From Chitinophaga filiformis (GTDB lineage Bacteria > Bacteroidota > Bacteroidia > Chitinophagales > Chitinophagaceae): DNA of 64,000 nt. The notes beneath the pieces are model-generated. The model did not search any database and was not told where the DNA came from. It saw only the letters and a list, made by a program, of their open reading frames with translations. Made by a program: the position numbers and the translations under genes. Positions 18,620 to 28,420 of the stretch are shown here, one piece after another (positions within the stretch are counted from its first letter, which is position 1; each line of letters opens with the position of its first letter). Where the stretch lies: the NCBI RefSeq assembly GCF_023100805.1, contig NZ_CP095855.1, positions 1,839,001 to 1,903,000 on the forward strand. Reading direction: 5' to 3'.

Positions 18620-19390
18620 ATGAAGACAAAAGAAGAAATTGTAGCTAACTGGCTCCCGCGCTACACCGGAGAAAAGCTGGAGAACTTTGGATCCCACATC
18701 CTTCTCACCAACTTTAGTAATTACCTCAATTATTTTGCTGAATGGCACAACACCGAAATTATCGGTGAAGGAAAGCCTATGCAATGTGCCACTGCCGACG
18801 ACATTACAATCATCAATTTCGGGATGGGAAGTCCCGGAGCTGCAACCGTAATGGACCTGCTCAGCGCTATACATCCGAAAGCAGTGTTATTCCTGGGCAA
18901 ATGCGGAGGACTGAAGAAAAAGAACAATATCGGTGATCTCATACTACCTATCGCTGCCATAAGGGGAGAAGGTACTTCTAATGACTATTTCCCTGCCGAA
19001 GTGCCGGCCCTGCCATCTTTCGCCCTGCAAAAAGTGATTTCCACCACCATCCGTGAGTATGGCTGTGATTACTGGACGGGTACCTGTTACAGTACCAACC
19101 GCAGGGTATGGGAACATGATGTGGAATTCAAACGCTACCTTGAAAAGATCAGGGCAATGGCTATCGATATGGAAACAGCCACCATCTTTTCTGTCGGTTT
19201 CTATAACAAGATCCCTACCGGCGCCCTTTTGCTGGTATCAGATCAGCCGATGATCCCGGAAGGGGTAAAAACAGAGGAGAGCGACAGGAAAGTGACGACT
19301 GAATACGTGGAGAGGCATATCAGGATCGGTATCGATTCCCTGAAAAATCTGATTAACAGTCACCAGACAGTGAAACACCTGCGGTTCTAA
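18620..19390 (+). CDS. amn: AMP nucleosidase
   Basis: Cleaves AMP to adenine and ribose 5-phosphate and so controls the adenylate pool. The 256-residue protein is the short Bacteroidota form, with the phosphorylase/nucleosidase fold only and without the N-terminal domain of the E. coli enzyme. Visible motifs are IINFGMGSPGAATVMDLL, the LFLGKCGGL loop, and AIDMETATIFSVGF, the Met-Glu ribose-binding signature of the family. It stands 15 nt ahead of the peptide ABC gene on the same strand and may be cotranscribed with it. Confidence 0.9.
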   Translation: MKTKEEIVANWLPRYTGEKLENFGSHILLTNFSNYLNYFAEWHNTEIIGEGKPMQCATADDITIINFGMGSPGAATVMDLLSAIHPKAVLFLGKCGGLKKKNNIGDLILPIAAIRGEGTSNDYFPAEVPALPSFALQKVISTTIREYGCDYWTGTCYSTNRRVWEHDVEFKRYLEKIRAMAIDMETATIFSVGFYNKIPTGALLLVSDQPMIPEGVKTEESDRKVTTEYVERHIRIGIDSLKNLINSHQTVKHLRF

Positions 19391-19405
19391 TACCGTGTTC
19401 TCAAT

Positions 19406-21157
19406 ATGCAGCAACCATTATTATCCATCCGGAACCTGACGGTTTCTTTTGGCAGTGTAAAGGCTGTCAATGATATTTCACTGGACGTCATGCCAGGTGA
19501 AATAGTGGGTATTGTGGGGGAATCCGGTTCCGGGAAATCTGTAACCGCCTTATCGCTTATGCGCCTGCTGCAAAACCCCGGTAAGATAACAGGGGGAAAC
19601 CTGCTGTACCAGTTAAGGGGAAGCAAAGTCCCTTCGCGTGATATAGTCCGGCTGTCAGAAGCAGAAATGCGTTCCTGGCGGGGCAATGAAATAGCCATGA
19701 TCTTCCAGGAGCCGATGACTTCCCTGAACCCCCTGCATAAATGCGGGTACCAGGTAATGGAGGCGCTGCTCCTCCACAAAAAGATAGTGAGCATGGAACA
19801 GGCCAGGCAACACACACTGGCTTTGTTCAGGCAGGTGCGCCTGCCCGACCCTGAACTGCTGATGGAGAGATATCCGCACCAGTTATCCGGCGGACAAAAA
19901 CAAAGGGTCATGATCGCTATGGCCATCAGTTGCCAGCCCCGTTTGCTGATAGCAGACGAACCTACTACCGCCCTGGATGTAACCGTTCAGAAGACCATCC
20001 TTGAGCTGCTGAAAGACTTGCAACGTCAGACGGGTATGAGTGTGGTATTCATCACGCACGATCTGGGCGTCATTGCAGAAATAGCCGACAGGGTAGCGGT
20101 CATGTACAAAGGGCGCATTGTAGAAGAAGGCAGTGTACGGGAATTGTTTACCCATCCGAAGCATCCTTATACCAAAGGTTTGCTGGCCTGCAGGCCCCCG
20201 CTTGACAAACGCTTGTTCAGGCTCCCCGTAACACGTGACTTTATGGAGACCGACCCGCAAGGGAATATTATCGAAAAGGAAAGTGAAGTAAAAGCATTCG
20301 TTCGCAGCCTGGAGATCCCGGCAGATGTCATGATCAGGAGAGAACAACGCTTGTCCGAAAGTCCGGCTTTGCTGGAAGTGAAGGATCTGCATACCTGGTT
20401 CCCGGCCAGGAAGAATATATTCGGAAAGGTCCTTGCCTGGACCAAAGCTGTCAATGGTGTTAGTTTTAATGTCAGGGAAGGGGAGACGATGGGGCTTGTA
20501 GGAGAGTCCGGTTGTGGTAAAACCACCCTGGGCAGAACTTTACTACGCCTGGTGGAGCCCACATCGGGCAGCATCCTTTACAAAGGGAAGGATATTACAA
20601 GCTTATCAGCCGCAGCGCTGCGGGACCTGCGTAAAGACATCCAGATCATCTTCCAGGATCCTTATTCCTCCCTGAATCCCCGTCAGCCTATAGGAAGGGC
20701 TATCCAGGAGCCGATGAAGGTACATGGTTTATATGGCAATGAAGCCGGGCGCCGTGAAAAGGTAAGGGAACTGCTGGAAAAGGTGAACCTGCTGCCGGAA
20801 CATTATGACCGTTATCCGCATGAATTTTCGGGTGGGCAGCGGCAGCGTATTGTCATAGCCCGGGCCCTGGCGTTGAATCCCTCTTTTATTATCTGCGATG
20901 AATCCGTAGCTGCTTTAGACGTCAGCATACAGGCACAGATCCTGAATCTCCTGATGCAATTGCGGGAAGAGTTCGGATTTACCAGTATCTTTATCTCTCA
21001 CGATCTGTCGGTGGTGCGTTTTATCAGCGACCGGATGATGGTGATGAACAAGGGGCAGATTGAAGAAGCCGGTCAGGCTGTTGATGTTTATGAAAATCCG
21101 CAGCGTGCATATACAAAGCAGCTGATTAATTCTATACCTAAAAATATTTATGTGTAA
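19406..21157 (+). CDS. Peptide/nickel-type ABC transporter ATPase with two fused ATP-binding domains
   Basis: A 583-residue fusion of the DppD- and DppF-type ATPases that drive oligopeptide import. Domain 1 (about 5-265) has Walker A GESGSGKS, signature LSGGQKQR and Walker B LLIADEPT. Domain 2 (about 325-575) has GESGCGKT, FSGGQRQR and FIICDESVAALD. Each ends with the C-terminal oligopeptide-transport extension (THPKHPYTKGLLACRPP; ENPQRAYTKQLI). No permease or binding protein is near, which is normal for Bacteroidota, where such genes are dispersed. Confidence 0.92.
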   Translation: MQQPLLSIRNLTVSFGSVKAVNDISLDVMPGEIVGIVGESGSGKSVTALSLMRLLQNPGKITGGNLLYQLRGSKVPSRDIVRLSEAEMRSWRGNEIAMIFQEPMTSLNPLHKCGYQVMEALLLHKKIVSMEQARQHTLALFRQVRLPDPELLMERYPHQLSGGQKQRVMIAMAISCQPRLLIADEPTTALDVTVQKTILELLKDLQRQTGMSVVFITHDLGVIAEIADRVAVMYKGRIVEEGSVRELFTHPKHPYTKGLLACRPPLDKRLFRLPVTRDFMETDPQGNIIEKESEVKAFVRSLEIPADVMIRREQRLSESPALLEVKDLHTWFPARKNIFGKVLAWTKAVNGVSFNVREGETMGLVGESGCGKTTLGRTLLRLVEPTSGSILYKGKDITSLSAAALRDLRKDIQIIFQDPYSSLNPRQPIGRAIQEPMKVHGLYGNEAGRREKVRELLEKVNLLPEHYDRYPHEFSGGQRQRIVIARALALNPSFIICDESVAALDVSIQAQILNLLMQLREEFGFTSIFISHDLSVVRFISDRMMVMNKGQIEEAGQAVDVYENPQRAYTKQLINSIPKNIYV

Positions 21158-21189
21158 GTTTGTGAATGAGAATTGCACCATAATCAATT

Positions 21190-21220
21190 TTGATAGATTG
21201 TATAATTATCAATACCTTTG
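21190..21220 (+). promoter_or_regulatory. Promoter of queA
   Basis: TTG at 21190-21192, 20-nt spacer, TACCTTTG at 21213-21220: a full match to the Bacteroidota consensus, 28 nt ahead of the queA ATG. Confidence 0.65.
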
Positions 21221-21248
21221 CAGCCTTTAAATTTATTCATACCGTAAT

Positions 21249-22298
21249 ATGAAACTATCACAGTTTAGATTCGATCTTCCTTTAAATCTGATTGCACAGC
21301 ACCCTTCCAAGACAAGAGATGAAGCACGTTTGATGGTGGTAAACCGTGCCACCGGAAAAATTGAGCACAAAGTTTTCCGTGATATAATCAACTACTTCAA
21401 TGATAAGGATGTAATGGTGGTGAACAACACCAAGGTATTCCCTGCACGCCTTTATGGCCGTAAAGAGAAAACCGGTGCAAAGATTGAGGTTTTCCTTTTG
21501 CGCGAGCTGAACAAGCAGAACCGTCTGTGGGATGTAATAGTAGATCCTGCCCGTAAGATAAGGGTGGGTAATAAATTATACTTCGGCGATGACGAATCGC
21601 TGGTAGCAGAGGTAATTGATAACACCACTTCCCGTGGCCGTACTATCCGTTTCCTGTTCGAAGGTAATGACGATGAGTTCAAACAGGTGCTCGACACCCT
21701 GGGTGAAACGCCACTGCCTAAGTACATCAAGCGTAAGCCGGAAGATGAGGATAAGGAGCGTTATCAGACAGTTTATGCTAAATATGAAGGCGCTGTGGCA
21801 GCTCCGACTGCCGGCCTGCACTTTAGCCGTGAGCTGATCAAACGTCTGGAGATCAAAGGTGTTAAATTCGCAGAAGTAACTCTGCACACCGGTTTGGGTA
21901 CATTCCGTCCTATCGAGGTGGAAGACCTGAGCAAGCATAAAATGGATGCTGAGTATTTCAACATCGATGAGTATGCTGTTAAGATTGTCAACAAAGCGAA
22001 AGAAGAAAACCGTAAGGTTTGCGCTATCGGTACTACTACCGTGAGGGCAGTAGAATCTTCCGTAACTGCGCAGAACCTGCTGAAAGCGGCAGAAGGATGG
22101 ACCAATACGTTCATTCACCCGCCTTACGATTTCGCCATCCCTAATGCACTGGTTACTAACTTCCACCTGCCTAAAACAAGCCTCCTGATCATGGTATGCG
22201 CCTTTGCAGGATATGATCTGGTGATGGAAGCTTACCAGCAGGCAATTAAAGAAAAGTACCGTTTCTTCAGCTATGGCGACGCCATGCTGATCATATAA
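21249..22298 (+). CDS. queA: S-adenosylmethionine:tRNA ribosyltransferase-isomerase
   Basis: Transfers and isomerises the ribosyl part of SAM onto preQ1 in tRNA, forming epoxyqueuosine at the wobble position. The 349-residue protein has the complete family pattern: [12 protein letters not shown] at the start, [47 protein letters not shown] and the end [10 protein letters not shown]. The family's length and motifs are normal. Confidence 0.97.
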   Translation: MKLSQFRFDLPLNLIAQHPSKTRDEARLMVVNRATGKIEHKVFRDIINYFNDKDVMVVNNTKVFPARLYGRKEKTGAKIEVFLLRELNKQNRLWDVIVDPARKIRVGNKLYFGDDESLVAEVIDNTTSRGRTIRFLFEGNDDEFKQVLDTLGETPLPKYIKRKPEDEDKERYQTVYAKYEGAVAAPTAGLHFSRELIKRLEIKGVKFAEVTLHTGLGTFRPIEVEDLSKHKMDAEYFNIDEYAVKIVNKAKEENRKVCAIGTTTVRAVESSVTAQNLLKAAEGWTNTFIHPPYDFAIPNALVTNFHLPKTSLLIMVCAFAGYDLVMEAYQQAIKEKYRFFSYGDAMLII

Positions 22299-22321
22299 GC
22301 GATAACGAACTATTGAAAAAG

Positions 22322-22351
22322 GTCCTGTCTCGTATCCATACGGGACAGGAC
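22322..22351 (+). terminator. Hairpin between queA and ispD (weak terminator or processing site)
   Basis: A 14-bp stem (22322-22335 with 22338-22351, one G-T pair) with a loop of only two bases and no T tract. It could slow polymerase or protect an mRNA end, but it is not a standard terminator. Confidence 0.4.
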
Positions 22352-22370
22352 TATTCATGTAAGGCCATTT

Positions 22371-23054
22371 ATGGAACAACGTAATAAAATAGCGATCATT
22401 GTTGCCGGTGGGTCAGGTTCCCGTATGGGAAGCACTGTTCCCAAACAGTTCCTCGATCTGTCAGGAAAGCCTGTATTATGGCACACAGTGAATGCATTTG
22501 TGAGTGCTTTCAGCGATATCCGTATTGTATTGGTATTACCGGAAGCGCATTTTGGATATGTTGAGCCCTGGCTGCATGAGTTTAATACGGGCGCAGGCCT
22601 TACCCTTGTCAAAGGAGGGGAAACCCGTTTTCATTCTGTAAAGAATGGTCTGCAGGAAGTGAAGGGGCCTTCAGTTGTGTTTGTACACGATGGCGTACGC
22701 CCACTCATCAGCACTTCGCTGATCCGTGCCTGTTATGAAGCTGCTTTAACGAAAGGAAGTGCTATTCCGGTTATTGATATGAAAGACAGTATCCGGCAGG
22801 TGGAAGGAGAGGGGAATAAAGCAGTAGACCGCGAACAGTTCAAGATCATACAAACCCCACAGACGTTTTTATCTGAATGGTTGTTGCCCGCATTTGAATT
22901 ACCCTACGATCCTTTGTTTACAGATGAAGCGACAGTAGTGGAGCGCCAGGGGCATCGCGTACACCTGGTACCTGGCGAAGAAGCCAATATAAAGATCACG
23001 CGCCCGCTTGATCTGACCATTGCCGGCGCATTGTTAAAAGAAAAGAATCTATAG
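22371..23054 (+). CDS. ispD: 2-C-methyl-D-erythritol 4-phosphate cytidylyltransferase
   Basis: Third step of the non-mevalonate isoprenoid pathway: forms CDP-methylerythritol from MEP and CTP. The 227-residue protein has the nucleotidyltransferase loop AGGSGSRMGSTVPKQF, FVHDGVRPLIS, and the conserved QTPQTF and TDEATVVE segments, with the last strand NIKITRPLDLTIA. Its stop is 5 nt from the stop of the convergent oxidoreductase, without a visible terminator between them. Confidence 0.94.
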   Translation: MEQRNKIAIIVAGGSGSRMGSTVPKQFLDLSGKPVLWHTVNAFVSAFSDIRIVLVLPEAHFGYVEPWLHEFNTGAGLTLVKGGETRFHSVKNGLQEVKGPSVVFVHDGVRPLISTSLIRACYEAALTKGSAIPVIDMKDSIRQVEGEGNKAVDREQFKIIQTPQTFLSEWLLPAFELPYDPLFTDEATVVERQGHRVHLVPGEEANIKITRPLDLTIAGALLKEKNL

Positions 23055-23059
23055 CTATT

Positions 23060-24043
23060 TTATTGAGCCACGTCTGCAGACAGGCTCTTATTGATCTTCG
23101 CCAGGATCTGGTGGGCAACCTCCATTGCCTGTAATCCGTCTATTGCATTTACCGGCACAGGTTTGTTGAAGACGATACTGTCACGGAACAGTTCCAGCTC
23201 CATGCGGATGGCATTCACCTGTTTGATCTCGGGATTATCAATAGCGATGGTCTTTTTACCGGAATTGGTTTCTATGTCCAGGGTAAAGAGTCCTTCATCT
23301 TCAGGCGTTTTCAGCTTAATGATCTCCGTCTTTTTATCGAGGAAGTCAATACCGATATAGGCATCTTTCTGGAAGAGGCGCATTTTACGCATTTTCTTCA
23401 GGGAGATGCGGCTGGAGGTCAGGTTGGCCACGCAGCCATTATGGAATTCTATCCGGACGTTGGCAATGTCGGGAGTATCGCTCATTACAGCTACGCCGCT
23501 GGCGGAGATGCGGTTGACGGTGGATTGTACTATGCTGAGGATGATATCTATGTCGTGGATCATCAGGTCGAGGATCACGCTGACATCTGTTCCGCGGGGA
23601 TTGAATTCAGCCAGGCGATGCACCTCAATAAACATAGGTTTCAGTTCATGTCCTTTGAGGGCGAGGAAAGCAGGGTTGAAGCGCTCTACGTGGCCCACCT
23701 GGAACTTGATATTGGCTTCTTCCACCAGTTTTACCAGTGTTTTAGCCTCTTCCATGGTGTTGGTCATCGGTTTTTCCACGAAGATGTGTTTCCCGTTGCG
23801 GATAGCCTGTTCACATAATTTGAAGTGCTGTGTAGTAGGAGCGATGATGTCTATCGCGTCTGATGCTTGTATCAACTCTTCCGCGGAAGTGAATCTCGGA
23901 ATCTGGTACTGTTGAGCTACACTGTCGGCATTTGCGTTACCCGGATCAAAAAAACCGACTATTTCTACGTCTTTCATAGTGGCCCATTGGGATAGATGTA
24001 TCTTGCCCAGGTGCCCCACACCGAAGATTCCTATTTTGAGCAT
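23060..24043 (-). CDS. Gfo/Idh/MocA-family oxidoreductase
   Basis: NAD(P)-dependent oxidoreductase of 327 residues. The N-terminal Rossmann motif is GIFGVGHLGKIH, and the catalytic EKP motif is in HIFVEKPMTN, followed by the QVGHVERFNPAF segment and the C-terminal alpha/beta domain with HDIDIIL, which contains the usual histidine-aspartate pair. The family acts on sugars, inositols and related alcohols; the exact substrate is unknown. It forms a probable transcription unit with radC, which lies 62 bases upstream on the same strand. Confidence 0.88.
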   Translation of the reverse strand: MLKIGIFGVGHLGKIHLSQWATMKDVEIVGFFDPGNANADSVAQQYQIPRFTSAEELIQASDAIDIIAPTTQHFKLCEQAIRNGKHIFVEKPMTNTMEEAKTLVKLVEEANIKFQVGHVERFNPAFLALKGHELKPMFIEVHRLAEFNPRGTDVSVILDLMIHDIDIILSIVQSTVNRISASGVAVMSDTPDIANVRIEFHNGCVANLTSSRISLKKMRKMRLFQKDAYIGIDFLDKKTEIIKLKTPEDEGLFTLDIETNSGKKTIAIDNPEIKQVNAIRMELELFRDSIVFNKPVPVNAIDGLQAMEVAHQILAKINKSLSADVAQ

Positions 24044-24105
24044 GTTAGTATCTGATAATAAAATAATTGCGAATGTAAGGAAAAAGAGAGTATTATATCG
24101 AGATA

Positions 24106-24816
24106 TTATGTAATGAATCCTTCCTCTGCCATGCTACAGTAACCGGCCTCAGAAACTATGATGTGGTCCAGTACACGGATATCAAACAAACCAGCCGCCT
24201 GTATAAGTTTTTTTGTGGTGTGAACATCTGTTGCACTTGGGCGAAGATTGCCGGATGGATGGTTGTGGCAGAGGATAAGCTGTGTGGAACCCAGCTCGAC
24301 TGCGGCTCTCAGTATGAGCCCTGTATCAACTACGGTACCGGTGATGCCGCCATTGCTGATACAGCGGTGCTGGAGCACACGGCTGGCGTGGTTGAGGTAT
24401 AGTACATGGAATGATTCATAACAGGAATCGCCTAACAGGGGTTTAAAATAGAGGGCTGCTTCAGCGGCTGTGCGGATCGTTTTCTTGGCATGCATATATC
24501 CTGCCTGTCTGCGTCTTGCCAGTTCCATGGCCGCAACAATAGCACTGGCCTTGGCGGTGCCAACTCCCTGTAGCTTTTTGAGCTGCTGTACATTCAGTTT
24601 ACTCAGTTCCCCAAGGTTGTTGGAAGACAGGCGTAATATTTCCTGGGCCAGTGACAGTGCAGACTTTTTTTTATGGCCATTATTGAGCAGAATAGCCAAC
24701 AATTCTGCATCACTTAAAGCTGTGCTGCCTTTATTGATCAGTTTTTCCCGTGGCTGGTCATCTACTGCCCAGTCCTTGATTGCAACGTGATTTGCTGGGT
24801 TAACTACCATTTCCAT
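24106..24816 (-). CDS. radC: RadC-family JAB/MPN protein
   Basis: The 236-residue protein has an N-terminal helix-hairpin-helix segment (LQGVGTAKASAIVAAMELARR) and a C-terminal MPN/JAMM domain with the zinc-site pattern HNHPSGNLRPSATD. The family has long been named DNA repair protein RadC, but its enzymatic role is not settled. Two close in-frame ATGs (24816 and 24810) are possible starts. Confidence 0.9.
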   Translation of the reverse strand: MEMVVNPANHVAIKDWAVDDQPREKLINKGSTALSDAELLAILLNNGHKKKSALSLAQEILRLSSNNLGELSKLNVQQLKKLQGVGTAKASAIVAAMELARRRQAGYMHAKKTIRTAAEAALYFKPLLGDSCYESFHVLYLNHASRVLQHRCISNGGITGTVVDTGLILRAAVELGSTQLILCHNHPSGNLRPSATDVHTTKKLIQAAGLFDIRVLDHIIVSEAGYCSMAEEGFIT

Positions 24817-25028
24817 TTTGCTAATATTCTTAGCAAATATATTCCTTCCTTCCGGTTTTTTTCACATCCCCCGATTTTATTTTAAATTAGCCTCCTGATA
24901 AGGCACCACGGCGCAAAGTGTGAATGTAAGGCATTGTAAATAATCACGTTATCTATTTGGGAAATAATGGAATTGTGTACCCCGGTATACAAGGACTAAA
25001 AAAATAAGAATAGCTACTCCAAAAAGCA

Positions 25029-25036
25029 TAGTTTTG
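25029..25036 (+). promoter_or_regulatory. -7 box of prs
   Basis: TAGTTTTG, 20 nt ahead of the prs ATG. No clear -33 TTG was found. Confidence 0.45.
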
Positions 25037-25056
25037 CAACCTCTTTCTAATAATCC

Positions 25057-26004
25057 ATGCAACCATCAGTAAAAATTTTCACAGGGAACAGTAATACAGC
25101 TCTTGCAGAAAAAATTGCAAAGCGTTACGGTAACGGTCTTGGTAAGCTGACCATTCAGAAGTTCAGCGATGGTGAGTTCCAGCCCATCTACATGGAAAGT
25201 ATCCGCGGTGATTATGTTTTCCTGGTACAGAGTACCAATGCCCCTTCAGACAACCTGATGGAGCTGTTGATGATGATAGACGCCGCGAAAAGGGCCTCAG
25301 CCGGTTATATCACTGCGGTGATCCCTTACTTTGGCTTTGCCCGGCAGGACAGGAAGGACAAGCCCAGGGTGGCCATTGCCTCCAAGCTGGTAGCTAACCT
25401 TCTGACTTCTGCAGGCGCTAACCGTGTGATTACCATGGATTTACATGCTCCCCAGATCCAGGGGTTCTTTGACATCCCGGTGGATCACCTGGATAGCTCC
25501 GCAATTTTCATCCCGTACATTGAGAATTTGAAGCTGGAAAATCTTACCTTTGCGTCCCCTGACGTGGGTAGCACCAACAGGGTAAGGGAAGTAGCAGCCT
25601 ATTTCAATGCTGAAATGGTGATCTGCGACAAGCACCGTAAGCGTGCGAATGAAATTGCTTCCATGGTGGTGATAGGAGATGTGAAAGACAGGGATATTGT
25701 ATTGATAGATGACATCTGCGACACTGCAGGTACATTGACCAAGGCCGCCAACCTGTTGAAAGAGAAGGGAGCAAGAAGTGTAAGGGCCTTTTGTACACAC
25801 CCTGTATTGAGTGGTAAGGCTTACGAAAACATCAACAACTCCGTACTGGAAGAACTGGTGATCTGCGATACGATGCCGCTGAAACAGCAGAGTCCAAAGA
25901 TCAAAGTGATCAGCGTAGCGGACCTCTTTGCAGTAGCTATCCGCAACATGCACGAAAACAGGTCCATCACGAACCTGTTCGTTCATAGTCACCGGAGGGG
26001 ATAA
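25057..26004 (+). CDS. prs: Ribose-phosphate pyrophosphokinase
   Basis: Makes PRPP from ribose 5-phosphate and ATP for purine, pyrimidine, His and Trp synthesis. The 315-residue enzyme has IFTGNSNTALAEKIA at the start, the catalytic flexible-loop region FARQDRKDKPRVAIAS, the VITMDLHAPQIQGFF segment, and the PRPP-binding loop DDICDTAGTLTKAA. Its neighbour downstream is rplY with a 39-nt gap, and the next gene, pth, also serves translation; prs-rplY-pth is a common bacterial arrangement. Confidence 0.97.
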   Translation: MQPSVKIFTGNSNTALAEKIAKRYGNGLGKLTIQKFSDGEFQPIYMESIRGDYVFLVQSTNAPSDNLMELLMMIDAAKRASAGYITAVIPYFGFARQDRKDKPRVAIASKLVANLLTSAGANRVITMDLHAPQIQGFFDIPVDHLDSSAIFIPYIENLKLENLTFASPDVGSTNRVREVAAYFNAEMVICDKHRKRANEIASMVVIGDVKDRDIVLIDDICDTAGTLTKAANLLKEKGARSVRAFCTHPVLSGKAYENINNSVLEELVICDTMPLKQQSPKIKVISVADLFAVAIRNMHENRSITNLFVHSHRRG

Positions 26005-26043
26005 GAACAAGCATTATTTATAATAATCATAAATGTTTAATCA

Positions 26044-26625
26044 ATGAAAACGATAACAATCGAAGGACAACTCAGGAGCGAATTTGGCAAAAAAGCCACC
26101 CGCCAGGCACGTTCTGAGGGACAAGTGCCTTGTGTTATTTACGGGGGTGCAGAAACCGTAAGTTTTTCAGCGCCGGCAACAGCTTTCAAAAATCTGGTGT
26201 ATACACCTGATTTCCAGATCGCTGAGATCAAGGTAGGTAGCAAAAGCTACAAATGTGTATTAAAAGACAAACAGTTTGACACTGTTACAGATGAACTGGC
26301 TCACGTTGACTTCATGGAACTGGTAGAAGACAAGCCTGTTGCTGTTACACTGCCAATCAGAATTACTGGTCAGTCCGAAGGTGTTAAAGCCGGTGGTAAA
26401 CTGGTAGTAAAGATGAAGACGCTGAAAGTAAAGGCACTGCCTAAATACCTGCGTGAGAACATCGAGGTGAACATCGACAACCTGCAGCTGAACGCTAACA
26501 TCCGTGTTGAAGACGTTGTTGCTGAAAACATCGAGATCCTGAACTCTCCGCGTATTCCTATCGCTTCCGTAGTAATGACTCGTCAGCTGCGTCAGGAAGA
26601 AGCTGCAGAAGGTAAAAAGAAATAA
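26044..26625 (+). CDS. rplY: 50S ribosomal protein L25 (CTC/TL5 long form)
   Basis: 5S rRNA-binding ribosomal protein. The 193-residue protein is the two-domain type: an N-terminal L25 domain (about 1-90, with EFGKKATRQARSEGQVPCVIYGG) and a C-terminal TL5/CTC beta domain (about 95-180, with LPIRITGQSEGVKAGG). The tail is charged (EEAAEGKKK). It ends in a strong terminator. Confidence 0.95.
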   Translation: MKTITIEGQLRSEFGKKATRQARSEGQVPCVIYGGAETVSFSAPATAFKNLVYTPDFQIAEIKVGSKSYKCVLKDKQFDTVTDELAHVDFMELVEDKPVAVTLPIRITGQSEGVKAGGKLVVKMKTLKVKALPKYLRENIEVNIDNLQLNANIRVEDVVAENIEILNSPRIPIASVVMTRQLRQEEAAEGKKK

Positions 26626-26646
26626 TTTTCTTTCAGAATATTTTGC

Positions 26647-26685
26647 AAAAAGTCCCGTTCCGGCTCGTCCGGGATGGGACTTTTT
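26647..26685 (+). terminator. Terminator after rplY
   Basis: A 17-position stem (26647-26663 with 26669-26685) with a few non-Watson-Crick pairs; the A-run at the start and T-run at the end make it a typical rho-independent terminator. Confidence 0.8.
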
Positions 26686-26771
26686 CTATTTTTGCCCTGC
26701 ATTACGTTTCCTTTTCCTTCGTATATATAGGCAGGGCGTAATACAGTGTTTAGCATTAAAATTGTAATCCG

Positions 26772-27347
26772 ATGAAGTACCTGATAGTAGGATTGGGTAA
26801 TATAGGTGCAGAATACGAACATACACGCCACAATATAGGGTTTGACATTGCAGATGCTTTTGTGAAAAAGCATGGAGGTAGCTTCCGGGAAGATCGGCTG
26901 GCTGATGTTGCCGAAGTGAAGTGGAAGGGGCGCACTTTTGTGGTGATAAAGCCCACCACTTACATGAACCTGAGTGGAAAGGCTGTGAAATACTGGATGG
27001 ATAAAGAGAAGGTGCCACTGGAAAATATACTGGTATTAGTAGACGATCTGGCATTGCCATTGGAAGTGATACGTCTTCGCGCTGGTGGAAGTGATGCCGG
27101 TCAGAACGGGCTGAAGAGCATCCAGGAATTGCTGGGGACCAACCAGTATCCGCGTTTGCGTTTCGGTATCGGGAACAATTTTCCCCGCGGCAGGCAGGTA
27201 GAATTTGTTCTGGGTAAATGGAATAATGAGGAATGGGCCATTGTAATGGCAAAACTGGGGAAATGTGTGGAACTGATCGAGAGCTTTGCGACTGTGGGTT
27301 TACCACGTACCATGAATATCTTTAATACCCTGGTCTATCCTTATTAG
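26772..27347 (+). CDS. pth: Peptidyl-tRNA hydrolase
   Basis: Releases peptides from peptidyl-tRNA dropped by ribosomes. The 191-residue protein has the family motif GLGNIGAEYEHTRHNIGF, with the catalytic His in HNIGF, followed by KPTTYMNLSGKAV, the catalytic Asp in LVDDLALP, and GGSDAGQNGLKSI. In the last motif the usual 'aGHnGlkS' has Gln in place of the common His; this is seen in some Bacteroidota members. Confidence 0.94.
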   Translation: MKYLIVGLGNIGAEYEHTRHNIGFDIADAFVKKHGGSFREDRLADVAEVKWKGRTFVVIKPTTYMNLSGKAVKYWMDKEKVPLENILVLVDDLALPLEVIRLRAGGSDAGQNGLKSIQELLGTNQYPRLRFGIGNNFPRGRQVEFVLGKWNNEEWAIVMAKLGKCVELIESFATVGLPRTMNIFNTLVYPY

Positions 27348-27410
27348 CAATAAATTTACGAAATCTGATATGATCCGTTTATTTAACCTTAAAACCAAGA
27401 AAAATCTGTC

Positions 27411-28022
27411 ATGAAAATTATTTGCGTCGGAAGAAATTATGCTGATCATGCAAAGGAACTGAAAAATGAGGTGCCAACTGAACCAGTGATTTTCATGAAG
27501 CCGAAGAATGCATTGTTGCAGAACAACCATCCGTTCTATTATCCTGAATTTACCGACAATCTTCACTATGAATGTGAGTTGGTGCTGCGTATCAGCAAGA
27601 ACGGTAAACATATCCAGGAGAAATTTGCGGATAAATATTATGATCAGATAGGCGTTGGCATTGACTTTACCGCGCGCGATCTGCAGGACAAACAGAAGCA
27701 GAAGGGATTGCCATGGGAGATCGCTAAAGCTTTTGATAATTCCGCTGTAGTAGGACAGTTTATTCCTATTACGCCGGAGATGGACAAGAAAGATATCAAT
27801 TTCTGTCTCTATAAGAATAAGGAACTTGTGCAGCAGGGTAATACAAAAGACCTGTTGTTCTCTTTTGATTTCCTTATTGCCTACATCTCAAAATTCTTCA
27901 CGCTGAACATTGGGGATCTTGTATTTACCGGCACACCTGCTGGTGTGGGACCCGTAGAAATAGGGGATACGCTGGAAGCGTTTATTGAGAACGACAGCCT
28001 GCTGGAATTCATGATAAAATAA
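27411..28022 (+). CDS. Fumarylacetoacetate hydrolase (FAH)-family protein
   Basis: The 203-residue protein is the short form of the FAH family, metal-dependent hydrolases or decarboxylases of keto-acids. Visible are ICVGRNYADHAKEL, FMKPKNALL, the metal-binding YECELVLRI, GIDFTARDLQ and the end GDLVFTGTPAGVGPV. Related enzymes act on acylpyruvates or oxaloacetate; the substrate here is unknown. A strong terminator follows. Confidence 0.9.
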   Translation: MKIICVGRNYADHAKELKNEVPTEPVIFMKPKNALLQNNHPFYYPEFTDNLHYECELVLRISKNGKHIQEKFADKYYDQIGVGIDFTARDLQDKQKQKGLPWEIAKAFDNSAVVGQFIPITPEMDKKDINFCLYKNKELVQQGNTKDLLFSFDFLIAYISKFFTLNIGDLVFTGTPAGVGPVEIGDTLEAFIENDSLLEFMIK

Positions 28023-28046
28023 TTTCAGGTAATTAATTATAAGGAG

Positions 28047-28084
28047 CGCTTAACGTAAGAGTTTACGTTAAGCGTTTTTGTTTT
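28047..28084 (+). terminator. Terminator after the FAH-family gene
   Basis: A perfect 12-bp stem (28047-28058 with 28063-28074), tetraloop GAGT, then TTTTTGTTTT. Confidence 0.9.
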
Positions 28085-28420
28085 ATACCCACCTTGTTCC
28101 TGATAGCTCGGACGTGTATTAGGCGAGCCTTATATTTCCCTCCCTTTATGGTAGAGAAGGCACTGTTACACAGGCATGCTTAACTCACATACATCCATAT
28201 TCGTTACAGCATGGAAGGTCAATCACGCGATAAGTATTTGTTATGAACATAGCCCTCGGCACCGCATGTGCAGTGTATGATCTAAGCTGGCAGCACAAAA
28301 CTACTATCCGGGAAATTTCAATGTTGAGATGTAGCTGTTGGCAGATAGTTGACGTTAGCGACAGATATCAGACGGTAACATTCATAGTCAGGACTCGCAT
28401 AGTTTTCGACTCACAGATAA
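28085..28420. other. Intergenic stretch without a recognised gene
   Basis: About 336 bases between a terminator and the end of the MarR gene. A plus-strand frame beginning at 28243 runs antisense through the MarR gene and has no protein-like features, so I leave it out. I see no RNA gene or repeat here. Confidence 0.5.
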